In this document: positions 1 through 5,735 of the stretch, one piece after another
Numbering within the stretch: position 1 is the stretch's first letter
Layout of the letters: each line of letters starts with the position of its first letter
Assembly: GCA_009839775.1 (NCBI GenBank)
Contig: VXOZ01000331.1
Location: 1-7,279 of the forward strand
DNA from: Chloroflexota bacterium
GTDB taxonomy: Bacteria > Chloroflexota > UBA11872 > VXOZ01
Direction of reading: 5' to 3'
Length of the DNA: 7,279 nt
Made by a program: the position numbers and the translations under genes
Notes under the pieces: generated by a model
Database searches by the model: none
Told to the model about the DNA's origin: nothing
The model's input: only the letters and a program-made list of their open reading frames with translations

Positions 1-896
1 GCCCACATTTTTGGAATACGCTCGAAGCCGACTATCGCATGACATTGGCGCGGAACCGAGAGCAAAAGGCCATTGCGGCGAACGTCCGCTGGCTGGATGA
101 ATACCCCATTAGGGAGATGATCAAGCGTGGTTGGTTAGAAGCCGGGCGGGACAAGCCGAGCCGACTGCAAGCATTGCTGAACTTTCTCGGTGTCGCTAAC
201 GCCGAGCCGCGCGTATACCAGAATGCTGTTGGATTCCGTATCACAGAGGCGGCCCAGGAAAAGGTATCTATAGGTGCTCTCGCAGCCTGGCTACGCCAAG
301 GGGAGCTAGAGGCCCAAGAGGTGCAGACGGCCGACTACGACGAAGATGCGTTCTGCAGGGCACTCTTCGCCATTAGGGGCATGACCGAAGACCCACCTGA
401 AGAGTTCGAGCCGGCAATGAGAGCTCTCTGCGCGGAAGCGGGAGTAGCCTTTTGCACAGTGCAAGAGCTTCCTAAGAGTGGGGCCAATGGTGCTACTCGC
501 TGGCTCACTCCGCAAAAGGCTCTCATTCAAATGAGCCTAAGAAATAAGTGGGCCGACATCTTCTGGTTCACGTTCTTTCACGAGGCATGCCACGTGCTCA
601 TGCACCGTCGCCAGCGAAGTGTAGTGATAGACGGACTAGACGCAGATCCGGAAGCGGCAGCAATTGAAGCAGAGGCAGACCAATTCGCTAGAGACTTGCT
701 TATTCCACCAAGGGAATGGAGGGCCTTTTGCGCTATGCGGCTCTTTGCACCAAGTTCCGTCCGGGAGTTTGCTCGAACAGTCGGTGTAGCCCCGTTCGTT
801 GTTGTAGGAAGGCTGCAGAAGGAAAAGAAGATTCGCTATAGTCAGCTTTCATCGCAGAAAGTGCGTTACCAATGGACGACCGATTCAGGCGATTGA
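1..896 (+). CDS. HigA-type antitoxin/ImmA-IrrE family zinc metallopeptidase, 5' end missing
   Basis: The reading frame is already open at base 3, so the gene begins before the window. The first ATG, at 39, is internal: the codons before it read PHFWNTLEADYR, which matches the tail of a HigA-type Xre DNA-binding domain (the 'FW..L...Y' segment). Numbering from that ATG, a helical linker (about 15-100) contains the family-typical WLDEYPIREMIKRGW. The peptidase domain has the zinc motif HEACH at 181-185 (bases 579-593) and a third-ligand region EAEADQFARDLLIP from 210. The C-terminal APFVVVGRLQ segment (about 248-257) is also typical. Family knowledge: HTH-ImmA/IrrE proteins are repressors or proteases that cleave regulators, often in toxin-antitoxin or mobile-element settings. 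The protein is probably cytosolic. The target is unknown, and a HigB-like toxin gene, if present, would lie upstream off-window. GC is intermediate (52% in 541-600). The family call is secure; the role is inferred. Confidence 0.93.
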   Translation, partial: PHFWNTLEADYRMTLARNREQKAIAANVRWLDEYPIREMIKRGWLEAGRDKPSRLQALLNFLGVANAEPRVYQNAVGFRITEAAQEKVSIGALAAWLRQGELEAQEVQTADYDEDAFCRALFAIRGMTEDPPEEFEPAMRALCAEAGVAFCTVQELPKSGANGATRWLTPQKALIQMSLRNKWADIFWFTFFHEACHVLMHRRQRSVVIDGLDADPEAAAIEAEADQFARDLLIPPREWRAFCAMRLFAPSSVREFARTVGVAPFVVVGRLQKEKKIRYSQLSSQKVRYQWTTDSGD

Positions 897-996
897 CAAG
901 GCAACGTCTCTTGAGAGTCGGCAAAAACAAGAACTCTAGGGATCTTCGGCGCAACTTCACTTGAACAGTTTGGACGATCGTACTTGAGGTATAAAC

Positions 997-1407
997 ATGC
1001 CACCCCTAAAGACCTACGACCTTTTCATAAGCCACGCTTGGCGTTACGACGATGACTACTATAGAATTGTGAATTTCTTGGAGGCTGCAAATAACTTTCG
1101 CTATAGGAACTACAGCGTACCTCAACACGACCCTCTTGACGCGAATGACACCGCTCGGCTGGCGCTTGCACTACAACGGCAAATCAGTCCGGTAAACATC
1201 GTACTTGTACTATCCGGGATGTATGTCAATTACAGGGAATGGATTCAATATGAAATTGGCGTGGCCGAGAACTATGGCAAGCCGATAGTCGGGATAAAGC
1301 CCTGGGGGTCCCAACGTATTCCTACCGCAGTTCAATCAGCAGCCGTAACGATGGTCGGATGGAACACTAGCTCTATTGTAGATGCCATTAGGAAGTATTC
1401 TCTTTGA
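997..1407 (+). CDS. TIR-like (MTH538/ThsB family) protein
   Basis: 136 aa, essentially one domain. Family landmarks in order are YDLFISHAW (7-15) at the first strand, DDDYYR (18-23), NYSVPQHDPLD (38-48), NIVLVLSGMY (67-76), WIQYEI (82-87), KPIVGIKPWG (95-104) and a C-terminal VGWN..SIVDAIRK. This is the pattern of the TIR-like family typified by MTH538 and Thoeris ThsB. E86, after W82, is at the position where TIR NADases carry the catalytic glutamate. Known for ThsB: on phage infection it makes an ADP-ribose-type signal from NAD+ that activates ThsA. The ATG has a GAGGT Shine-Dalgarno (986-990) six bases upstream. The next gene overlaps its stop, so the two are co-translated. No clear promoter appears in the 100-base gap to the metallopeptidase. 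GC is 38-40% in sampled blocks, unlike the 62-65% of core genes. Enzymatic activity is inferred; some family members may lack it. Confidence 0.92.
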   Translation: MPPLKTYDLFISHAWRYDDDYYRIVNFLEAANNFRYRNYSVPQHDPLDANDTARLALALQRQISPVNIVLVLSGMYVNYREWIQYEIGVAENYGKPIVGIKPWGSQRIPTAVQSAAVTMVGWNTSSIVDAIRKYSL

Positions 1408-1877
1408 ATTCTGGTGCGAACAGGAAGTTTGATTCGGAGCAACTCCTTGAGCAGTACAAGCTCTATGTCGAGATGGCTGACCGAATTAGTCAGCGTAGGG
1501 ATCAATCTAATAGACTCTATGCCAGTTTGTTGACCGCTTTGGTGGCATTACTCTTGGTGTTCACAAGGCTGGATTTATCAACTGAAATAGGGACTGTTGT
1601 GCTTCTGGTAGACGGTATCAGCGGGATACTCCTATCGACAGTTTGGTTTGTGAACCTTCAATCATACAGTACTCTGAACAAGGTGAAGTTCACAATCATC
1701 AATGATTTAGAGTCTCGTCTACCGGCTCAAGGTTATTCCACAGAAGAAGAATTGCTGAGGCAGTCAAATGGCTGGTTCGGTTATCGCCGCCTTACTGCGG
1801 TTGAGCAATTGGCACCTGTAGTATTCTCTCTGCCCTTCTGCGTTCTGATAGCTTACTCCTTATGCTCCCTCATTTAG
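1404..1877 (+). CDS. small membrane protein paired with the TIR gene; candidate effector or sensor
   Basis: 157 aa. I do not recognise a named function. An amphipathic N-terminal helix (about 12-37, including EQYKLYVEMADRISQRR) leads into membrane helices at about 39-54 and 62-85. A cytosolic helical stretch follows (about 92-134, with LESRL and EEELLRQS), then a C-terminal membrane helix at 136-157 that runs to the end. The arrangement recalls the small two- to four-helix membrane effectors (SLATT-like) found beside nucleotide-signal defence enzymes; that is analogy, not a confirmed hit. The TTG start overlaps the TGA of the TIR gene (TTGA, 1404-1407) and has AGGAAG (1390-1395) eight bases upstream, which points to translational coupling. 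No Macro, SLOG or SIR2 ligand-binding domain is present. GC is about 42% in sampled blocks, so it was probably acquired together with the TIR gene. A role as pore-forming effector downstream of a TIR-made signal is inference. Confidence 0.85.
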   Translation: MNSGANRKFDSEQLLEQYKLYVEMADRISQRRDQSNRLYASLLTALVALLLVFTRLDLSTEIGTVVLLVDGISGILLSTVWFVNLQSYSTLNKVKFTIINDLESRLPAQGYSTEEELLRQSNGWFGYRRLTAVEQLAPVVFSLPFCVLIAYSLCSLI

Positions 1878-1878
1878 A

Positions 1879-1893
1879 AGAAGACGATCTTCT
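1879..1893 (+). terminator. short hairpin just after the TIR-membrane gene pair
   Basis: AGAAGA and TCTTCT form a perfect 6-bp stem with a CGA loop, two bases after the TAG of the membrane-protein gene. There is no T-tract and the stem is A/T-rich, so it is at best a weak terminator. A second tiny hairpin (CGAAG/CTTCG, near 1923-1936) follows. The rest of the 154-base gap to the convergent dehydrogenase shows nothing else I can support. Confidence 0.25.
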
Positions 1894-2031
1894 GGGCACT
1901 AGCCCTCAACCCATCTTTTCTGCGAAGGGAACTTCGATATGGCTTGTCTTGCCAATCTGCTATCGTCCTTCAAAATGTCGGTAGAGACGTTTCCCCGCTA
2001 TTCGGGCCGATTCCCGTAATGGTACCAACGC

Positions 2032-3015
2032 CTACGGCAAGGTCTCGTACTCCGCCTGCTCGTCTACTGGATACGGCGGACGCTCGCCCTTTACCACGGC
2101 GGCGATGCATTCGAAAGCCATGACCACCATGGCGTGGACGGATTCTTGGGTGACGCCGGCCACGTGGGGGAAGGGCAGGATCTTCGGGTGGGTCAAGAAG
2201 GGGTGGTCCTTGGGCGGCGGTTCCACGGAGAAGACGTCGGAGGCCGCGCCGGCGAGCTGTCCCGCGTCGATGGCGGCTACCAGGGCTTCCTCATCCACCA
2301 GACTGCCCCGCGCCGTATTAACAATGTAGGCGCTGGGCTTCATGCGCGCCAGCAGCGGCGCGTTGACGAATTTGACGGTCTCCGGCGTGCTCGGCAGGTG
2401 GACCGAGATGAAGTCCGACTCCGCAAAGAGCGCTTCCGGCTCCGCGAACTCCACACCGAGTGCCTGCGCCGCGGCGTCATCCCACATCACGTCGTAGGCG
2501 AGCACGCGCATGTTGAAACCGCTGGCACGCCGGGCCACCGACTTGCCGATACGGCCCAGACCCAAGATGCCCAGCGTCTTATTGCACACGTCCACGCCCT
2601 GAATGCGGTGGAACCCGCCGTCGCGGGCAATAGCCGCGTGGCCCACGACCTCGCGCGCCACGGCGAGAATCATTGCCATGGCGTAGTCGGCAACGGTATC
2701 GTTATTCGCCCCGGGCGTGATGGTGACCCAAACGCCGTGTCTCGTAGCGGCGTCCACGTCGACCTGGTCGTAGCCCACGCCGACGCGCGCCACGATCTTG
2801 AGCTGCGGGTGGGCGGCAAAGACGCGCTCCGTGAAGTTGTCCGACCCGGCCACGAACGCCACCACGTCGTCGATGTTATCGATGATTTCTTGTTCCGTGA
2901 GCGGCCGATAGATGTCGAGCGGCGGAGCCAACTCCAGCCCGGCATTGTGCAGCAGGTCCCAATGCGGTCCGGGCAGGTCGAGAATAGAGCGCGCGCCAAT
3001 GAATACCTTTGCCAC
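2032..3015 (-). CDS. D-isomer-specific 2-hydroxyacid dehydrogenase (phosphoglycerate dehydrogenase-like)
   Basis: 327 aa, full length for a dehydrogenase without the C-terminal ACT regulatory domain of many SerA proteins. The substrate-domain motif RVGVGYD is at 77-83. The Rossmann NAD-binding motif GLGRIG is at 152-157, with D175 at the end of the following strand, which favours NAD over NADP. The family triad is complete: R236 (in NTARGSLVDEEAL), E265 (in DVFSVEPP) and H284. The family oxidises D-2-hydroxyacids or reduces 2-keto acids in the cytosol. Candidate substrates include 3-phosphoglycerate, glyoxylate and hydroxypyruvate, and the sequence alone does not decide between them. The start is GTG (3015-3013), with an AAGGTG-like ribosome binding site at about 3024-3029 on the minus strand. 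It appears to be monocistronic and is convergent with the TIR operon. GC is about 65% in 2461-2520, typical of the host core. Confidence 0.95.
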   Translation of the reverse strand: MAKVFIGARSILDLPGPHWDLLHNAGLELAPPLDIYRPLTEQEIIDNIDDVVAFVAGSDNFTERVFAAHPQLKIVARVGVGYDQVDVDAATRHGVWVTITPGANNDTVADYAMAMILAVAREVVGHAAIARDGGFHRIQGVDVCNKTLGILGLGRIGKSVARRASGFNMRVLAYDVMWDDAAAQALGVEFAEPEALFAESDFISVHLPSTPETVKFVNAPLLARMKPSAYIVNTARGSLVDEEALVAAIDAGQLAGAASDVFSVEPPPKDHPFLTHPKILPFPHVAGVTQESVHAMVVMAFECIAAVVKGERPPYPVDEQAEYETLP

Positions 3016-3063
3016 CGGTCTTTCACCTTTCTCGTTAGCAGTATCTGAGTGCGGAGCTTCTCT

Positions 3064-3093
3064 ATTATCCGCTATGGCGCGGCGGTATGCCTA
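3064..3093 (-). promoter_or_regulatory. possible sigma70-like promoter of the dehydrogenase gene
   Basis: Read on the minus strand, TAGGCA (3093-3088) and GATAAT (3069-3064) are separated by 18 bases. The -10 matches the consensus at five of six positions and the -35 at four of six. Transcription from here would give a leader of about 40 bases ahead of the GTG start. The position is good but the -35 is weak, so the call is tentative. Confidence 0.35.
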
Positions 3094-3128
3094 CTTGGAC
3101 GACGAACCGTACAAACAACGCGAGCGCA

Positions 3129-3169
3129 CTTGCCTGCTTCAATTCCAGCGTCGTTGTGGAGCAGGCAAG
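3129..3169. repeat. perfect 10-bp inverted repeat
   Basis: CTTGCCTGCT (3129-3138) and AGCAGGCAAG (3160-3169) are exact reverse complements around a 21-base spacer. A further partial copy, GGCAAGT (3190-3196), can pair with ACTTGCC (3128-3134), so two alternative folds are possible. It lies upstream of the putative dehydrogenase promoter and outside any gene I accept. It could be an operator, a structured RNA element or a mobile-element relic; nothing in the sequence decides. Confidence 0.6.
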
Positions 3170-3289
3170 CGTCTCTGCGCCGATGCGTTGGCAAGTCCCC
3201 GCGTCCTTCATTTAACCGCCGCTTCCTTATTAAGGATCCCGCGCAATTCTACCAACCAGTGGGAAAGCGAACTTGATCGCCGCCGCTGT
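3170..3289. other. gene-free stretch between inverted repeat and tandem repeat
   Basis: Part of the roughly 620-base gene-free region between the divergent dehydrogenase and QueF-like genes. A small TCCTT/AAGGA palindrome lies around 3225-3240 (TTCCTTATTAAGGATCC). Apparent reading frames here run through repeats and show no protein-family features. I see no RNA gene. Confidence 0.4.
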
Positions 3290-3480
3290 CCCCCTCACCC
3301 CAACCCTCTCCCGAGGAGAGGGAGCTTTCTCGCCTGCTGGCGTGGGTTCTTGTGACTGTTTCTCCCAGGGAGAGAGAGCCTTCTCGCCTGCTGGCGTGGG
3401 TTTCTGCGACTTTCTCCCGCAGGTGAGGGTGGTCTTTTTGCCTATTGGCGCAGGCTGGGCAAAGACCTCTTTGCCGCAGG
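3290..3480. repeat. GC-rich dispersed-type repeat with 54-bp tandem units
   Basis: The block opens with a C/T-rich segment containing a perfect hairpin, CCCTCTCC-CGA-GGAGAGGG (3304-3322). Tandem units follow with a period of 54 bases: 3314-3367, 3368-3421 and a degenerate one from 3422. The first two match at about 44 of 54 positions and share a 22-base identical core (3327-3348 and 3381-3402). The third keeps only scattered matches around 3439-3450. A second hairpin, GGCAAAG-ACCT-CTTTGCC, sits at 3458-3475. From general knowledge, segments like the opening 'CCCCTCACCCCAACCCTCTCCC' type recur between genes in many bacterial genomes, where their translation gives spurious proteins. There is no spacer diversity as in CRISPR and no transposase. 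Confidence 0.85.
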
Positions 3481-3634
3481 CGGAGGGGCGGTAACACAGT
3501 GCCAGCGTCTCCAGAGTGAGTTGACGTTCCGCAAAGCAACATAGTACGGTCATATTTGCAGCATTGCGGCATGCCCATGCTTGCTGCATACCAATGATAC
3601 ACACGCGCTGCGGCCGGCGTTGAGGACACGTGAG
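3481..3634. other. upstream region of the QueF-like gene
   Basis: About 150 bases between the repeat block and the QueF-like start. TTGACG at 3521-3526 resembles a -35 box, but no convincing -10 sits 16-18 bases downstream (the best nearby A/T-rich stretches are around 3540-3556), so I do not call a promoter. No PreQ1 riboswitch (short H-type pseudoknot with an A-rich tail) is recognisable here, which would otherwise be common upstream of queuosine genes. Confidence 0.35.
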
Positions 3635-4111
3635 ATGAGCACCGAAGAATCCGACAAGAGCCAAGGCGGCAGAAGGAAGAGGCGCCGGGTACGGTACGGG
3701 GAAGAGGAGATCCAATCCGTAGAGATCCGCTACTTCCCCAATCCGGAGCCCAAGCGCGACTACTACGTGCAGATTCGCCTGCCGGAGTTGACCTTCAAAG
3801 ACCCGGTGTCCGGCTATCCGGACTTCGCCGTCGCCACCATGGTGTATATTCCCGACGCGCGCATCGTGGACCTCAGGACGTTGAAGCTTTACTTTAATAG
3901 CTTCCGCGACAAGTACTTCTCCCACGAGCGCATCACCAACGAACTCTTCGACGAGTTGCTGGCGGGGTTGGAGCCGCGCGGCGCGTTGCTCATGATGGAG
4001 TTCAACCCCCGCGGCAACGTCTCGACGCGTGTCATCACCACCACGGACGATGCCTTTCTGGAGCAGGCGCGGAACGTGCTCGAACTGCCGGTGACGCGCC
4101 CAGCTTTCTGA
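3635..4111 (+). CDS. QueF-family T-fold protein lacking the catalytic cysteine
   Basis: 158 aa, single-domain (unimodular) QueF length. I chose ATG 3635 because GAGGA (3622-3626) lies eight bases upstream; an in-frame TTG at 3581 has no ribosome binding site. A basic N-terminal tail (GGRRKRRRVR, 11-20) precedes the T-fold. Family landmarks are LPELTFKDPVSGYPDFA (49-65), YIPD (71-74), LKLYFNSFRD (83-92) and SHE (96-98). Known for QueF: the cysteine of 'TSLCPKTGQPDF' attacks the nitrile of preQ0 to make preQ1 with NADPH. Here that position is D56 (GAC, bases 3800-3802), while D63 and H97/E98 keep the B. subtilis spacing (C55, D62, H96, E97). The family's 'ESKSLK' is altered to DLRTLK. Nitrile reduction by the usual thioimide route should therefore be impossible. 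It may have a different T-fold reaction, bind substrate only, or belong to a divergent clade. No queC, queD or queE neighbours are in view. Confidence 0.85.
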   Translation: MSTEESDKSQGGRRKRRRVRYGEEEIQSVEIRYFPNPEPKRDYYVQIRLPELTFKDPVSGYPDFAVATMVYIPDARIVDLRTLKLYFNSFRDKYFSHERITNELFDELLAGLEPRGALLMMEFNPRGNVSTRVITTTDDAFLEQARNVLELPVTRPAF

Positions 4112-4440
4112 GATTGCCGCCCCTGCAAGCCGCAACTCTCCTCTCTGAAGCTGTAGTTCTCCTCTATAGGCGACCTTTGTAAAGACCGCCTGGCGCTATA
4201 GCATTCACCTCACTTTAAGAGCAGGTCATTGAGCCGGCCAACGTTTGCGGCAGAATTCAGGATCACGGATTCCGCGCAAAGATTCCCGATGCCGCAGTTG
4301 AAGAATCCCTCTTCTCACGAGACGATTCTTGAGTCATGAGAAAAATGCTCTTGCCGTTCAGACCCCTCTAGCCATAATCTGTCAAGCTTTTCCGTAGCCG
4401 CATTTTCCAAATCGTCTCCTTGTCAATAGGACACTATGCC
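4112..4440. other. gene-free stretch with several small inverted repeats
   Basis: No coding frame here has a plausible start, ribosome binding site or protein features, and I recognise no tRNA or known RNA. Structure present: an imperfect palindrome at 4168-4191 (AGGCG-ac-CTTT-gt-AAAG-ac-CGCCT) flanked by CTATAG at 4164-4169 and 4196-4201; AAGAATC (4301-4307) with GATTCTT (4324-4330), a perfect 7-bp stem; and two similar pyrimidine-rich tracts near 4134-4165. The palindrome could serve as a terminator for the QueF-like gene but lacks a T-tract. Confidence 0.4.
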
Positions 4441-4462
4441 TCACTAACGGTCATTTCATCTA

Positions 4463-4490
4463 TTGACAACCCGCATATACAGGTCATAAC
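4463..4490 (+). promoter_or_regulatory. upstream sigma70-like promoter of the envelope-protein gene
   Basis: A perfect -35 box, TTGACA (4463-4468), is followed 16 bases later by CATAAC (4485-4490), which matches four of six -10 positions. It lies 80 bases upstream of a second, better promoter in the same orientation, which suggests tandem promoters serving the gene at 4686. Confidence 0.5.
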
Positions 4491-4542
4491 CGGAATTTTC
4501 CCGGAATCTTGCTACTTTTTCGGTTGAATAGAGGCTTTGTCC

Positions 4543-4571
4543 TTGACAGGTATTGGAGCGTTCCCCATAAT
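4543..4571 (+). promoter_or_regulatory. main sigma70-like promoter of the envelope-protein gene
   Basis: A consensus TTGACA (4543-4548), an optimal 17-base spacer and CATAAT (4566-4571, five of six matches). This is the best promoter in the window. Transcription should start near 4578, leaving a leader of roughly 108 bases before the ATG at 4686. Confidence 0.75.
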
Positions 4572-4577
4572 GTCAGC

Positions 4578-4685
4578 AGCACCACACCGTGGGTATCGAA
4601 AACGTGGTGAGCAGTATGTATCATTCAGGTAGCGTTCGGTGAAGGGGCGTACCGAACCCGAACGGATCTTCAGGAGGAGGGATCA
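4578..4685 (+). promoter_or_regulatory. structured 5' leader with strong ribosome binding site
   Basis: The predicted leader contains two inverted repeats. The first is CACCAC (4580-4585) with GTGGTG (4604-4609). The second is a perfect 7-bp stem, GTTCGGT (4634-4640) with ACCGAAC (4651-4657), closing a 10-base loop that contains GGGG. The purine tract AGGAGGAGGG (4672-4681) ends four bases before the ATG and is a near-ideal Shine-Dalgarno. I do not recognise a known riboswitch class. The structures could affect mRNA stability or ribosome access. Confidence 0.5.
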
Positions 4686-5675
4686 ATGCGTATTACCAGA
4701 TACCCTACCCAGTCACTAGACAGGACGTTCCTGTACAGTTCCCTTGTCCAGGTCGCTCTCGTGATTGCGGTAATCGTTGCGTTGCTGGCAGTTTCGCTGC
4801 CCGCGCGCATCGCTTCAGCGGCACAGTCCAGCGCATCTGCGGCGCAGATGGAAGTTGTGATCGTGCCGCCTCGTATTACCATCGCCCTTGGTGACGATGG
4901 TTCTTTGCAGTCGGTAACGACTAGCGTCTTCATCGGCGGCACGGCGACGCCGGTGAGTATTTCGGCCGATGACCTTAAGGCGCTTGGCGCGTTCGGTATT
5001 CCTGTACCCGCGCTGGGCATTGATGCCATGACCTTAGGCTTGCTTACGGGCGCTGGTGTCGAGCACCTTCAGGTCGTAAAGGGCGTGGACGGCTTGATTG
5101 ACATCTACGTCAACGGTGCTTACACCATTGGTGTAAACCTTGGCGAGGATGCAGCGAACTACGAGCGGGTGCTCAATCTGGTGGAAGGTTTCACCGGCAT
5201 TGCCATCCCCTTGCGGGACGTTGTGGTTCCCGTGGTGCTCGCTTCTGGTGGCGACGTGGTCATCACCATTGGTGAGTCGGCCATTCCGGTACGTGAAGAA
5301 GGCGCGCCTTCCGGCTACGTGGGCACCGAGCAACAAGAGATTGAGCTGATGGCGAAGGCCAATGTCAGCTACGATGCCGACGGCAATCTCTCCGTGCTGG
5401 GTATGTCTGCTGCCGACCTTGGTGTGGTTGGCACCGAGTTGACTCCGGCCATCATTGCCCTCATGACGGACAACGGCATCAGCGAGTTGAACGTCAAGAT
5501 CAACAATGACGGTCTGTCGCTGGGCAGCAACGGTGAGATGCTGGCTGACGTCCGCTTGGGCGGCGCCGATGCATTGGGCATCCTCACTGCGTTCGCACCG
5601 CAAGCTAGTATTGTTCTGCCATACTTGCACTTGCGTGACCGCATTGACGTTGACCTGACGGTGAGCCTGCCGTAA
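4686..5675 (+). CDS. secreted or membrane-anchored protein with two copies of an unrecognised domain
   Basis: 329 aa, function unknown. A hydrophobic helix at about 20-38, followed by AxA-type sites around 43-46, makes a signal peptide or membrane anchor, so the rest is probably extracytoplasmic. A low-complexity A/S/Q linker (44-54) leads to domain copy 1 (about 57-195) and copy 2 (about 218-328). Each copy has a strand with a Gly/Asp turn (GDDGSL at 69-74; DADGNL at 230-235), a small helix after SADDL or SAADL (93-97, 241-245), a helix ending in GVEHLQV or GISELNV, and a hairpin GLIDIYVNG (136-144) or GLSLGSNG (276-283). No cysteines or catalytic motif are visible; composition is acidic and rich in V, L, I, A and G. 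The start is fixed by the AGGAGGAGGG tract. It is paralogous to the next gene. Adhesion or cell-surface architecture is conceivable but not shown. Confidence 0.85.
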   Translation: MRITRYPTQSLDRTFLYSSLVQVALVIAVIVALLAVSLPARIASAAQSSASAAQMEVVIVPPRITIALGDDGSLQSVTTSVFIGGTATPVSISADDLKALGAFGIPVPALGIDAMTLGLLTGAGVEHLQVVKGVDGLIDIYVNGAYTIGVNLGEDAANYERVLNLVEGFTGIAIPLRDVVVPVVLASGGDVVITIGESAIPVREEGAPSGYVGTEQQEIELMAKANVSYDADGNLSVLGMSAADLGVVGTELTPAIIALMTDNGISELNVKINNDGLSLGSNGEMLADVRLGGADALGILTAFAPQASIVLPYLHLRDRIDVDLTVSLP

Positions 5676-5735
5676 GAAGGGGTGCAGTAGTGTAAATCAG
5701 GAAAAGCACTACGCTCCCGTCATACGCAGGTGATG

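Noticed and set aside
997..1877. A canonical Thoeris system (thsA/thsB)
   Set aside because: The TIR protein fits ThsB, but the partner has no SIR2, SLOG or Macro domain and is far too short for ThsA, so the symbols are not assigned.
2032..3015. Gene symbol serA for the dehydrogenase
   Set aside because: The catalytic core is shared by many 2-hydroxyacid dehydrogenases. No ACT domain or serine-pathway neighbour supports phosphoglycerate as the substrate.
2134..3048. 304-codon open frame on the + strand opposite the dehydrogenase
   Set aside because: It is fully antisense to a well-supported gene. Its translation is rich in R, H, G and V as expected from a shadow of GC-rich codons, and it shows no domain motif.
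3290..3480. CRISPR array
   Set aside because: The repeats are contiguous 54-bp units without unique spacers, they diverge quickly, and no cas gene is present.
3581..3634. Upstream TTG start for the QueF-like protein
   Set aside because: There is no ribosome binding site before 3581, and the extra residues do not resemble the family. ATG 3635 has GAGGA at ideal spacing.
3635..4111. Calling this gene queF (preQ1 synthase)
   Set aside because: The fold and several motifs match, but the catalytic cysteine is Asp and the ESKSLK motif is altered, so I withhold the symbol and the reaction.
3230..4135. 301-codon open frame on the - strand opposite the QueF-like gene and repeat block
   Set aside because: It runs antisense through a recognisable gene and then through the tandem repeat, giving the repetitive 'PTPAGEKA' type peptide that such intergenic repeats commonly produce.
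5034..5630. 198-codon open frame on the - strand opposite the first envelope gene
   Set aside because: Antisense shadow lying entirely within a better-supported gene, without family features.
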